Shown: in pieces, positions 35,447 to 43,928 of the stretch | How positions within the stretch are numbered: the first letter of the stretch is position 1 | Layout of the letters: each line of letters opens with the position of its first letter | DNA from: CBDATA01 sp965215615 | GTDB taxonomy: Bacteria; Acidobacteriota; Vicinamibacteria; Marinacidobacterales; Marinacidobacteraceae | Length of the DNA stretch: 64,000 nucleotides | Assembly (NCBI GenBank): GCA_965215615.1 | Contig: OZ244068.1 | Location: 2,666,001-2,730,000 of the forward strand | Direction: 5' to 3' | Notes under the pieces: model-generated | Told to the model about the DNA's origin: nothing | What the model saw: only the letters and a program-made list of their open reading frames with translations | Database searches by the model: none | Made by a program: the position numbers and the translations under genes

Positions 35447-38400
35447 TCAGGAGCCCGGTTCGTCCTTTTCCACCCGGACGATGGTGGGCATCCCGGTGGA
35501 TTCGAGCATCCCGTTCACGCCCGAAAGATCGGACTCCACCACCTCGTCGAACTCGGCGGAGCGCTCCATGACCTGCGCGTGGAGCTTTTCGTAGACCTCG
35601 CGCATCTGGTCGGTCGGCGGGAAGTCGGCGGTGGCCACCGCGCCGGCGAGATAGGTGATCTTCCCGGCGAGCTGGGTGGGCCAGCGGATCTGGTCCTGGC
35701 CGGTTCCGGTGATGAGCAACTGGATCAGGTTCTCCTCGATCGCGAGCAGCGAACCGTCGAACCCGTCCACCAGCGAGGCGATGTCCTCCACCCGGCCGGC
35801 GTCCTCGGCGAGCGCCTTCAGGTCGAGCACCTGCCGGCGGAACCATTCGATCTCGTTGACCATGCCCGCGACCATTTCGAGATCGGCGCGCAGCAGGCGG
35901 AGCAGTTCCGTCTGGGCGGCGATGTCTTCGAGCGAACCCTCGCTGTTCGGATCCTTCCGGACTTCGATGGGAGCGGTCTGCTCTTCGTCACCCACCATCA
36001 ACGCCACCGTGTAGTCGCCGGGCGGGGCGAGGATCGAGATGCGCCCGACCTGGGATTCGCGGGTGCGGTCGTTCCCGAGGTCCACCCAGTCGGCGAACCG
36101 GGGCTTGGTCCGCATCACCGCCCGCGTGGAAGCATCTTCGCGGAGGTTCCACCAGACCCGGTTGAGCCCGGCCTCGCCCTCGGCCTCGAGGGTGCGGATC
36201 GTCTCGCCGGAGGCGTTCCGGATCTCGAGACTCACGTCCTCGACGGCTTCATCCAGCCAGAAGTTGATCGGCGCGCCGTAGGGCGGGTTCTCGCCCGCCG
36301 ACCAGTCGTCGAACTGGGCGAAGGGAGAGGTCATCGGCTGGAATCGATAGACGCCGCGCGGCTCGAACAGATGGACGCTCGCCGCCTCCACTTCGTCGGT
36401 CCACTGCTGGAGCGGCGAGATGTCGTCGAGGATCCAGAAGCCGCGGCCGTAGGTGCCGACCACCAGGTCGCCGAAGTGCTCCTGGACCTGGATCCAGTAC
36501 ATCGGGCTCGGTGGCAGCCCGTTCGCGAGCCGCTGCCAGTTGTCACCGTCGTCGAAGCTCACATAGAGGAAATTCTCGGTCCCGAGGTAGAGGAGCCCCG
36601 GCCGGACCGGGTCCTCGCGGACGTTCCGGGTGTAGCTGAGCGGGCTGTCCTTCACCCCGTTCACGATCATCGTCCACGACTGTCCGTAGTCCTCGGTCCG
36701 ATAGACATAGGGCGCGAAGTTGCCCACCTGGTGCGCTTCGACCGTCATGTAGGCCTTGCCGGCATCCCACTTCGAGGCGTCAATGTTCCGGACCACGCCG
36801 TCCACCGGCATGTCGGGGATGTTCCCGGTGACCTCGGTCCAGTTCGCGCCACCGTCGCGGGTCAGGTGCATCTTGCCGTCGTTGGTGCCGGCCCAGATCA
36901 CGCCTTCGGTCACCGGACTCTCGTCGATGGCATACACGACACAGCAGTACTCGACCCCGATGTTGTCCGGAGTGAGGCCGCCGGAGATCGTCTGGCGGGA
37001 CTTGTCGTTGGTGGTCAGGTCGGGGCTGATCTCCTCCCAGCTCTGGCCTCCGTTCGTCGTCCGCATCACGTACTGGCTGCCCACGTAGATGGTGTTCCGG
37101 TCGTGCGGCGAAATCAGCAGTGGAAACACCCACTGGAAGCGGTAGCGCAGATCCTCGGCCGGCCAGCCGAGCGTGCTCTCCGGCCAGACTTCGAGCTGGC
37201 GGAACTGGCGGGCGCGCTCGTCGTAGCGGACCACGATCCCGCCGGCGGCCCCCGCCCCGGAGGCGCTCGACCAGACGATGTTCGGATCCTCGGGGTCCGG
37301 GGTGGCGAAGCCGCTCTCGCCGCCGCCCACGCCGTGCCACATCCCGCGCGGAATGCCGGTGTCGAAGAAGCCGCCCATGAACGCCCGGCTCGGCCCCCGG
37401 GTGGAAGGCCCGTCCTGCCGGTTGCCGAGCACGTTGTAGGGGATGTCGTTGTCCACGGTGACGTGGTACATCTGGGCGAGCGGCAACTGGATCTTGAACC
37501 AGGAGCGGCCGCGGTTTTCGGAGATGGAGACCCCACCGTCGTGGGCGACCGCCATCCGGTCGGCATCGGTCGGGTCGATCCAGATGTCGTGGTGATCCCA
37601 GCCCGGCGCTTCGTCGAAGCTGTGGACCCGGTGGGAGACACCGGCATCCAGCGTCGAGGCGAAGGATGCGGTGAGGAAGTAGGCCTCGTCCGGGTCGTCC
37701 GGCGAGACGCCGCAACGGGCGTAGTAGGCGTTTCGGCCGGCGAGATTGCGGTTGTGGCTCTGGATCGTCCAGGTTTCGCCGCCATCCCGGCTCATCCAGA
37801 GCTCGCCGCTTTCGGCTTCCGCGCCGTCGTAGGGGATTCCGTCGGCGGTCTCGATCAGTGCATAGACCCGCCGCGAGTCCTCCTTCGTCATGCAGACCGC
37901 GACCTTGCCCACGTCGAGGCGCGGCAGGCCATTCCCTTCGAGCCGGGTCCAGGTGTCGCCGCCGTCGCGGGTCATGTGGAGACCGCTCCCCGGGCCGCCG
38001 CTCGTCCGGTTCCAGGTCTTCAGGTCGAGCTGCCACATTCCGGCGAAGAGGATGCGGGGGTTGTTCGGGTCCATGACCAGGTCGGAGGCCCCGGTGTTCT
38101 CGTCCACGAACAGCACCTGCTCCCAGCTCTCGCCGCCGTCCATCGTCCGGTAGATGCCGCGCTCCGGCTGCGGGGAATAGGCGTGGCCGAGCGAAGCCGC
38201 ATAGACGATGTCCGGGTTGGTCGGGTGGATCACGATGCGGCCGATCCGGGCCGTCTCGTCGAGGCCCATGTGCTCCCAGCTCTCGCCGCCGTCGGTGGAC
38301 TTGAAAACCCCGATGCCGATCGAGACGTTGGCGCGGATGAAGGTCTCGCCGGTGCCCGCCCAGACGATGTTCGGGTCGGATTCGGAAACCGCGAGCGCGC

Positions 38401-38653
38401 CGATGGCGTGGACATCCTGGTCGTCGAAGACCGGACGCCAGTGGGTTCCGCCGTTTTCCGTCTTCCAGATTCCGCCGGTCGCGGCCCCGGCGAAGTAGAT
38501 GTCACGGTTGCCGGGGATGCCGGCGACCGCGAGGGTGCGGTTTCCGACCGGCCCGATGTGCCGGAAACGCATGGCTTCGAGCTGTTCGGGTGCGGGCTGG
38601 GCGAATGCGCCCGCTGCGATCAGCAGCGTCGCGGGAAGGAAAAATCGGCGCAT
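35447..38653 (-). CDS. Large secreted BNR/sortilin-like beta-propeller protein
   Basis: The 1068-residue protein has a signal peptide (RRFFLPATLLIAAGAFA) and many BNR/Asp-box repeats of the form STDGGESWEHM, TMDGGESWEQV, TRDGGDTWTRL, SRDGGETWTIQ and TTNGGQSWEEI, in two seven-to-ten-bladed propellers as in VPS10/sortilin-like and xyloglucanase-type proteins. The C-terminal 250 residues are a separate beta-sandwich plus helical part. Proteins of this shape are common in Acidobacteriota and Gemmatimonadota; whether they hydrolyse glycans or bind peptides is not known. ATG 38653 has AGGAGG 7 nt upstream; the TTG two codons earlier is not used. Confidence 0.88.
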   Translation of the reverse strand: MRRFFLPATLLIAAGAFAQPAPEQLEAMRFRHIGPVGNRTLAVAGIPGNRDIYFAGAATGGIWKTENGGTHWRPVFDDQDVHAIGALAVSESDPNIVWAGTGETFIRANVSIGIGVFKSTDGGESWEHMGLDETARIGRIVIHPTNPDIVYAASLGHAYSPQPERGIYRTMDGGESWEQVLFVDENTGASDLVMDPNNPRILFAGMWQLDLKTWNRTSGGPGSGLHMTRDGGDTWTRLEGNGLPRLDVGKVAVCMTKEDSRRVYALIETADGIPYDGAEAESGELWMSRDGGETWTIQSHNRNLAGRNAYYARCGVSPDDPDEAYFLTASFASTLDAGVSHRVHSFDEAPGWDHHDIWIDPTDADRMAVAHDGGVSISENRGRSWFKIQLPLAQMYHVTVDNDIPYNVLGNRQDGPSTRGPSRAFMGGFFDTGIPRGMWHGVGGGESGFATPDPEDPNIVWSSASGAGAAGGIVVRYDERARQFRQLEVWPESTLGWPAEDLRYRFQWVFPLLISPHDRNTIYVGSQYVMRTTNGGQSWEEISPDLTTNDKSRQTISGGLTPDNIGVEYCCVVYAIDESPVTEGVIWAGTNDGKMHLTRDGGANWTEVTGNIPDMPVDGVVRNIDASKWDAGKAYMTVEAHQVGNFAPYVYRTEDYGQSWTMIVNGVKDSPLSYTRNVREDPVRPGLLYLGTENFLYVSFDDGDNWQRLANGLPPSPMYWIQVQEHFGDLVVGTYGRGFWILDDISPLQQWTDEVEAASVHLFEPRGVYRFQPMTSPFAQFDDWSAGENPPYGAPINFWLDEAVEDVSLEIRNASGETIRTLEAEGEAGLNRVWWNLREDASTRAVMRTKPRFADWVDLGNDRTRESQVGRISILAPPGDYTVALMVGDEEQTAPIEVRKDPNSEGSLEDIAAQTELLRLLRADLEMVAGMVNEIEWFRRQVLDLKALAEDAGRVEDIASLVDGFDGSLLAIEENLIQLLITGTGQDQIRWPTQLAGKITYLAGAVATADFPPTDQMREVYEKLHAQVMERSAEFDEVVESDLSGVNGMLESTGMPTIVRVEKDEPGS

Positions 38654-38740
38654 GGTCAAGCCTCCTGAAATCGGTGCGCGAGCGGAACCGGGGAGAATAA
38701 GGCGAACCGGTGGATTTCGGCGAGGCTACGATCGGAAGGG

Positions 38741-39202
38741 ATGAACGATCTGGTTCTGATGCGGGCGGCACTCGCCGAGGCGCGGAAGGCGGGGGAGACC
38801 GGAGAAGTGCCGGTCGGGGCGGTCGTGAGCCGCGACGGGGAAATCGTCGCCGCCGCCGGAAACCGGGTCATCGCAGCCGGCGACCCGACGGCCCACGCCG
38901 AGATCCGCGCACTGCGGGAGGCAGCGGAGCGGATCGGGAACTACCGGCTGGTCGGCTGCGAACTCCACGTGACGGTGGAGCCCTGCCTCATGTGCGCCGG
39001 GGCCGCCGCTCACGCCCGCATCCGCCGGATCGCATACGGCCCGCCCGAGCCCAAATTCGGAGCGGTAGAATCCCGGCTGTCCTTTGCGGAGCTTGGCCTT
39101 CCGCATATCCCGGAAACGGCGGGCGGAATTCTCGCCGACGAAGGCCGGGCGCTCCTCCAGCGCTTCTTCCGGAAGCGGCGCGGCGGAGCAAGGGACGAGT
39201 GA
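38741..39202 (+). CDS. tadA: tRNA adenosine(34) deaminase TadA
   Basis: The 153-residue zinc deaminase converts A34 to inosine in tRNA-Arg(ACG). The active site is visible: H52-A-E54 (proton shuttle E54) and P-C82-x-x-C85. The length and FFRKRR ending match the family. It is divergent from the BNR gene, and a tRNA-Ser gene begins 3 nt after its stop. Confidence 0.95.
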   Translation: MNDLVLMRAALAEARKAGETGEVPVGAVVSRDGEIVAAAGNRVIAAGDPTAHAEIRALREAAERIGNYRLVGCELHVTVEPCLMCAGAAAHARIRRIAYGPPEPKFGAVESRLSFAELGLPHIPETAGGILADEGRALLQRFFRKRRGGARDE

Positions 39203-39205
39203 CCC

Positions 39206-39298
39206 GGAGAGGTACCGAAGTGGCCGTAACGGGGGCGCCTCGAAAGCGCTTTGTCCGGTGAAGAGCCGGGCACGTGGGTTCGAATCCCACCCTCTCCG
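39206..39298 (+). tRNA. tRNA-Ser (CGA)
   Basis: Acceptor stem GGAGAGG (39206-39212) pairs with CCTCTCC (39291-39297), discriminator G at 39298. The anticodon loop reads CTCGAAA with anticodon CGA, there is a long variable arm (GTCCGG...CCGGGC) and a T arm with GGTTCGAATCC. CCA is not encoded. The 93-nt length is normal for serine tRNA. Confidence 0.95.
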
Positions 39299-39347
39299 CC
39301 GATCCTGCGGGGGACGACCAGGAAATGCTCCGCGTGAGGATGCATTC

Positions 39348-39530
39348 ATGGCGCTCAACATTCGGAACAAGGAAGCCGAACAGCTCGCCCGGGTTCGGCG
39401 CGAGAGGGGCGCGACAAGCCTCGCGGACCGGCTCGTTGCGATCGGTCGGGAGTGCGCCGCCCTGCCGGTCTTCGACGAGCGCGACGACGACGAGATCCTC
39501 GGCTACGACGAGCGGGGGCTGCCGAGCTGA
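39348..39530 (+). CDS. VapB antitoxin with internal deletion
   Basis: The 60-residue product begins like Rv0623-type VapB antitoxins (ALNIRNKEAEQLAR) and ends like them (RLVAIGRECAALPV, DDDEILGYDERGLPS). Full family members have some 80-85 residues; the middle block of about 24 residues that usually contains TGE..TEAV..AL..RL is missing without loss of frame. Recombination between repeated LAR codons would explain it. The DNA-binding part is damaged. GAGGA lies 7 nt upstream of the ATG. No VapC follows. Confidence 0.6.
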   Translation: MALNIRNKEAEQLARVRRERGATSLADRLVAIGRECAALPVFDERDDDEILGYDERGLPS

Positions 39531-39569
39531 TTTCGGCGACTGTTGAACAGCGGATACGCTGCCAAGTCG

Positions 39570-39833
39570 ATGCGGACGGTCCACGCTCTCGAACTCCGCC
39601 GATCACTTGGCAGGGTGCTCGATCACCTTGAGCGCCACGGCCACCTTATCCCGGTGCTTCGCCATCGAATCCCGGTGGCGGTCCTCGTAAATCTCAAGAA
39701 CAATCGCGAGCGCTTTCTGGACGGCAAAGCAGACGAGCGACGGCGAAGAGTGGTGGCCAGACTGAAGAAACTCGAATTCGCTTCACCGCCATCCGGCACG
39801 ACGCTCGACCTGCTGCGCGATCTGCGTTCTTGA
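39570..39833 (+). CDS. Phd/YefM-like antitoxin
   Basis: The 87-residue protein has the Phd pattern: RTVHALELRRSLGRVLDHLERHG followed by a short strand RIPVAVLVNL. Such antitoxins repress their operon and bind a PIN or Fic-type toxin. The stop TGA overlaps the TTG start of the vapC pseudogene, so they were a pair. With the toxin broken, the antitoxin is now an orphan. ATG 39570 is preferred to the upstream TTG at 39543. Confidence 0.6.
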   Translation: MRTVHALELRRSLGRVLDHLERHGHLIPVLRHRIPVAVLVNLKNNRERFLDGKADERRRRVVARLKKLEFASPPSGTTLDLLRDLRS

Positions 39834-40239
39834 TCGTTCTCGACGCATCCGTCGCGATCAAGTGGTTCGTAGCAGATGAACGGCTGGTCGTCGAAGCCGG
39901 GCTCGTACTCAATCAGATCGAGCGCGATCCATCAGGATTTCTGGTTCCCGAGCTCTTCATGAACGCAATGCTGGCAGTGCTCTGCCGCCTTCCGGGGGCA
40001 ACGCCGGACAGGGTCCGGGAAGCTCTCGAACTGATGGAAGCGCTCGGCTTGGCGCGGGTGGGCAACGGACACCAATTGCTCGCGCAGGCCGCTGACTTCG
40101 CCGGCCGATGGAACTGTCCGGTTATGACGCCGCATATGTGGCGCTCGCCGCTCTCCCGGATGCCGTCTGGCTGACTGCCGACGCCCGGGCAGCGAAGCGC
40201 GTGGGGCGGCCGGAGCTCGTCCGGTTGCTGGGCGCGTAG
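39830..40239 (+). pseudogene. vapC-type PIN toxin, frameshifted
   Basis: The TTG-initiated frame gives a PIN N-terminus (IVLDASVAIKWFV with the first Asp, VPELFMNAMLAVL). Near 40115 the frame is lost; the next frame carries the missing C-terminus (LSGYDAAYVALAALPDAVWL, TADARAAKRVGRPELVRLL) with the second acidic cluster, ending at TAG 40237. A one-base loss explains the break. It is paired with the antitoxin gene upstream. Confidence 0.8.
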
Positions 40240-40405
40240 TTCGATACAGATCCCGGTTCGTCTCACCGTTTTCCTCCGAACACGATCTATCCAGATCTGT
40301 CCTGATTGACGGGTGACACTTTGTGTCGCTCTTTGCCGCCAATCTGTACGCGGAAGAGCGCGGCCACCGTTTCGGTCGCGGTCCAACAACCTGGAGGAGA
40401 GGATC

Positions 40406-41412
40406 ATGGGTCGCAAAGGCGCGTCGAAACTGCTGGATTCCGCGTGGATGGCGAACGCCACCACAAACGAAATCGCGGAACTCATTGCAGGAGGGGCGAG
40501 ACTCGAAATCCGCGACCGCGATGGATGGATGCCGCCGCACTTCGCGGTGCAAGTCGGTCGCGTCGAGGTCGTGGAGCTGCTTCTCGATCACGGGGCCGAC
40601 CTCCACGCACGAACGACGAGAGGGGAGGACCGCGCTGCACGTTGCGGCAGCGTGCGGACACCGCGAGGCGCTCGCCCTGCTCTTCGACCGGGGTCTCGAG
40701 ATCGATGCGAAAAACCACGACCGGGAAACGCCGCTTCAGCGGGCACTCGAACGGAACCGCCTCGATGTCGCCGAGCGGCTGCTCGAGCGGGGCGCGAACA
40801 CGGTTGTCCGGGACCGGTGGGGCGACATCGTGCTGCACGATGCGGCCGAGCAGGGCCAGGTCGAAGCGCTGAAGATGCTGCTCCGCCACGGCGCGGATAT
40901 CGAAAACCCGAACCGCCTGGGAGGAACTCCACTCAGCGAGGCTGCGGAAGCCGGCCATCCAGGCGGTGACCGTACTGCTCGACCACGGTGCCAACCCGAG
41001 CAGGAGAGCCGGTGCGCTGGGTGGGCCGCTGCACTACGCCGTCAAACGCGGCAACATCCAGGTGCTGCGAACCCTGCTGGACCGCGGTGCCAGCAGCCGA
41101 ATTCGAGATTGCACGGGCGATACGCCTCTGCATGAGGCCGCGGAACTCGACGATGTCGAAACCGTGGAGGCGCTCGTGGAGAGCGGAGCGGACCTCGAAG
41201 CCCGAAATCTCTTTGGAAGAACGCCACTTCATGCGGCGGCCAAACTCAACAATGTCAACGCCTTGCGCGCCTTTCTCCAGAGAGACGCAAACGGGAACGC
41301 CAGAGGCAGATTCGGCAACTCACCCACCTGCGCGGCCGTCAAGAACGACAGCGTGGGCGCGCTGGAGGTTCTGCTCGATCACGGTGTCGTTCCCGGCCCA
41401 CTAGTGCTATGA
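40406..41412 (+). pseudogene. Ankyrin-repeat protein gene with two frameshifts
   Basis: ATG 40406 follows GGAGGAGAGG. About nine ankyrin repeats can be read (VVELLLDHGADLHAR, TALHVAAACGHREAL, VLHDAAEQGQVEALKMLLRHGADI, TPLHEAAELDDVETVEALVESGADL), but in three successive frames: one break at a GGGG run near 40622, one near 40962. Each is explained by one added base. The intact product would have about 335 residues. No enzymatic domain or signal peptide is seen. Ankyrin proteins mediate protein binding; the partner is unknown. Confidence 0.75.
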
Positions 41413-41461
41413 TAAGGTAAGGTCCAACTATGCCGACTTTTTGGAGGCAAGGCAGGTTTGT

Positions 41462-41812
41462 ATGAAAAAAACAACGCATAACGACTTCAATCCCGAATAT
41501 CATGTTCTCGTGGACAGAAATACTATCCCTTGGGTTACAAATAGAGATGATCTGATTTTTCACATGAAAAACCAAGGTTGGGAACTTGTTTCTTCGGAAG
41601 AGAATGAGAGTCGTTGGAAAGAACCCGATAGGAAAAGTATTAGTTTTCAGCCATTGAGCGCAGAGACTCGATTAGTTATAAACATTCCCCATCGTGATGG
41701 GTGGCCGACAAGCGAGCTTCCAGAAGATTTGGAACTTCCTTTATTTCGTCGATCAGGGGAAAAGGATATCTGGATTCTTGATAATCCTCCTAATCCTCCA
41801 AAAGGAGAATGA
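41462..41812 (+). CDS. Hypothetical protein, AT-rich
   Basis: I do not recognise this 116-residue protein. It is acidic and polar with several Trp residues (GWELVSSEENESRWKEP, GWPTSELPEDLELPLF, KDIWILDNPPNPPKGE), has no signal peptide or membrane segment and is probably cytoplasmic. Its codon use (many AAA, GAT, TTT, ATT) differs sharply from its neighbours, which points to transfer from an AT-rich host. A GGAGG lies 14 nt before the ATG. It is inserted between the ankyrin and DUF4143 remnants. Confidence 0.5.
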   Translation: MKKTTHNDFNPEYHVLVDRNTIPWVTNRDDLIFHMKNQGWELVSSEENESRWKEPDRKSISFQPLSAETRLVINIPHRDGWPTSELPEDLELPLFRRSGEKDIWILDNPPNPPKGE

Positions 41813-41829
41813 TCCAAAAAGACAAGCAA

Positions 41830-42112
41830 GTGAGCGAACTCGTCAAGGCATTCACGGCAACGAGACGGGAACCGCCCCTTCTTCTGGCGCGATGCCACCG
41901 GCCACGAAGTGGACATCCTCATCGACACCGGCGAGCGGTTGATCCCGGTGGAGGTGAAGTCGGGCCAGACCGTGACCTCCGCCGCCACGAGCGGACTCGC
42001 CTGGTGGACCGCGCTCCCCGGCAACCCGAATCACGGGGGAGTGCTGGTTCACGGTGGCGATGCCGACTTCATGCTGAAGGGATTCCACGTGGCACCGTGG
42101 TTCCTCATCTGA
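41830..42112 (+). pseudogene. DUF4143 ATPase, C-terminal remnant
   Basis: The first codons (VSELVKAFTATRREPPL) and, one frame over, FFWRDATGHEVDILID and LIPVEVKSGQTV are the C-terminal nuclease-like part of an AAA_14/DUF4143 protein, with the D...E-x-K residues still visible. About three quarters of the gene are gone and a frameshift lies near 41880. It is a third DUF4143 gene in this window, now dead. Confidence 0.75.
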
Positions 42113-42123
42113 CCGGGCGAGGT

Positions 42124-42852
42124 TCAGAGCACGGGTAAGGGGTGAGCCCCTTCCGCGACCGGCTTCGGAAACTGATTCCACTCCCGGCCGTCCAGAGTGC
42201 GCCCCGTCCGTTTCTTGAAGACACCGCCCCACTGCTTGAAGAAGAAGGGAACCCGACTTTCGACGCAGGCATCGCGGATGTCCCGAACCCAGTTCGGATC
42301 CATGGGCCTCGCCCCCGGCCCGGATTCTCCGCCCGCGATCACCCAGTCCACCCCGTCGAGCGTCAGTCCGGGAAGCGGTTCCAACGAGAGGAACCTGGTG
42401 CGAGCGCCGGTGGCCCGCAGGGAAATCAGGCGCTTCAACCAGGGCTCGGACTCGATGCTGACACCCAGCCAGACATTCGGGGGCCAGGGAAGCCGTGCGC
42501 TGAGCGCTTCCACCCGGGATGGCCGTTTCGTGAGCACCTGAAACGTGTGGCGCGAGGCTTCCATGACCTGGAAGACCGCCTCGATGAAATGGCTCGGAAC
42601 ATCCTCATGAAACAGGTCCGACATCGAGTTGACGAAAACGAGCCTCGGACGTCGCCACCTCAGCGGCTCGCCGAGCGTTCCGGGGTGCGTCGCCACCGAG
42701 AAGCCATCCCGGTACTTCGAGGCTCCCATCGCCTGAAGCCGGCGCGCCATGCGGTCGGCGTAGCAGTTCTTGCAGCCTTCGCTGATCTTCGTGCACCCGG
42801 TCACCGGGTTCCACGTCGTCTCGGTCCACTCGATGCGGCTCCCGGTGGCCAT
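42124..42852 (-). CDS. DUF5131 family (phage Gp37/Gp68-like) protein
   Basis: The 242-residue protein has the family start IEWTETTWNPVTGC and a cysteine cluster C-x7-C-x2-C (GCTKISEGCKNCYADRMA), then LVFVNSMSDLFHEDVP, VLTKRP, VWLGVSIES and WVIAGGESGPGARPM. The three cysteines and barrel-like pattern recall radical SAM enzymes, and the family is common on phages and plasmids; its reaction is not established. ATG 42852 follows GAGAGG by 9 nt; the longer frame to 42930 is not needed. Confidence 0.85.
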   Translation of the reverse strand: MATGSRIEWTETTWNPVTGCTKISEGCKNCYADRMARRLQAMGASKYRDGFSVATHPGTLGEPLRWRRPRLVFVNSMSDLFHEDVPSHFIEAVFQVMEASRHTFQVLTKRPSRVEALSARLPWPPNVWLGVSIESEPWLKRLISLRATGARTRFLSLEPLPGLTLDGVDWVIAGGESGPGARPMDPNWVRDIRDACVESRVPFFFKQWGGVFKKRTGRTLDGREWNQFPKPVAEGAHPLPVL

Positions 42853-42972
42853 GCTCAAATGCCTCTCAAGAGATGGGTGGTAAGGCACATCCAGCGACTC
42901 GAAACAAAGCGCATCGCGCGTGGTGGTCACAATTCGTCGCGGCTACCGGGGAATACTCGCTACGATCCGCCC

Positions 42973-43857
42973 ATGCCGTTCGCTCTCGCCGCCCTGATCC
43001 TTCTCCTCGCCGCTCCGGTGGCGGCGGAAACCCGGCTGGTCGCCGCCACCTGGAACATCGCCTGGTTCGGCGACGGGGTGAACGACCAGGTGCTCACCGG
43101 CAACCGGGAGGGGGGCCGGTATCTGCGCGACGAAGGGGCCATCCGCCGTCTTCGCGGAGTGGTGGACCAGCTCGTCGCCCGGGGCGTGGAGGTGGTCGGC
43201 CTTCAGGAAATCGAGAACGAAGCCGCGGCCCGCCGCATTTTTCCGGCGAGCGTCTGGGATCTCCACCTCTCGAAGCGCGATACCGACCCGGCCTGGGCGC
43301 AACGGACCGCCGTCGCAGTGCGTCGGACGAGCGGCTGGCAGGCGAGCCGCAACCCCGACATCGTGGAATGGTCGCCCCAGGGGAGGGATCGCCACGGCGT
43401 GGACCTGACGCTCACCCGCGGGGCGGAGCAGGTGCGGTTCGTCACCATCCACTTCCAGTCCGGCTGCAACGTCGGCCCGCTCTCCCGCGACGACCGCCGT
43501 TGCGGGTTCCTGCGGATGCAGGTCGCGGTGCTGAAGGGATGGATCCGCGAGACGGTGGCCGAAGGAGTTCCGGTCGTGGTCGCGGGCGACTGGAACCGGA
43601 CGCTCTCGCGGGCCGGGGACGAAGTCGCTGCCGGCCTTCCCTTCGAGCCAGTCATCCTGCCTCCGGTCGGGAACTCTCCCTCCTGCTGGGGCGGCCGTTT
43701 CCCAAACTACGTGGACCACCTGCTCGCATTCGCTCCGCCGGGAACGCGCACCGATCCGGGTCCGGTCGCGGAAATTCTCTACGACGCGCCGTCTGACCTC
43801 CGGAACAAGCTCTCCGACCACTGCGCGATCATCGGGACATTCCGCTTCTCACCGTAG
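42973..43857 (+). CDS. Secreted endonuclease/exonuclease/phosphatase family protein
   Basis: The 294-residue protein has a signal peptide (PFALAALILLLAAPVAA) and the EEP fold residues: ATWNIAWFG with N, VGLQEIENE with the metal-binding E, VVAGDWNRTL with D-x-N, and SDHCAIIG with the D-H pair. The fold covers extracellular DNases, phosphatases and sphingomyelinases; Cys pairs in the later part suggest a periplasmic or secreted location. The substrate cannot be named. Confidence 0.88.
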   Translation: MPFALAALILLLAAPVAAETRLVAATWNIAWFGDGVNDQVLTGNREGGRYLRDEGAIRRLRGVVDQLVARGVEVVGLQEIENEAAARRIFPASVWDLHLSKRDTDPAWAQRTAVAVRRTSGWQASRNPDIVEWSPQGRDRHGVDLTLTRGAEQVRFVTIHFQSGCNVGPLSRDDRRCGFLRMQVAVLKGWIRETVAEGVPVVVAGDWNRTLSRAGDEVAAGLPFEPVILPPVGNSPSCWGGRFPNYVDHLLAFAPPGTRTDPGPVAEILYDAPSDLRNKLSDHCAIIGTFRFSP

Positions 43858-43928
43858 AAAGTCAGTTTTCGGATGCGCGTTTTCGACCCGGTCCGCCATA
43901 GAATGGCCGGTTCTTCACCCGCCCGACC

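Noticed and set aside
35579..38668. 1029-codon open frame opposite the BNR protein gene
   Set aside because: It is an antisense shadow of a GC-rich gene; it lacks domains and a ribosome site, while the other strand has a signal peptide and clear repeats.
39206..39298. tRNA-Ser as the attachment site of an integrated element
   Set aside because: I found no second copy of the tRNA 3' end in the window and no integrase gene, so this stays a suspicion only.
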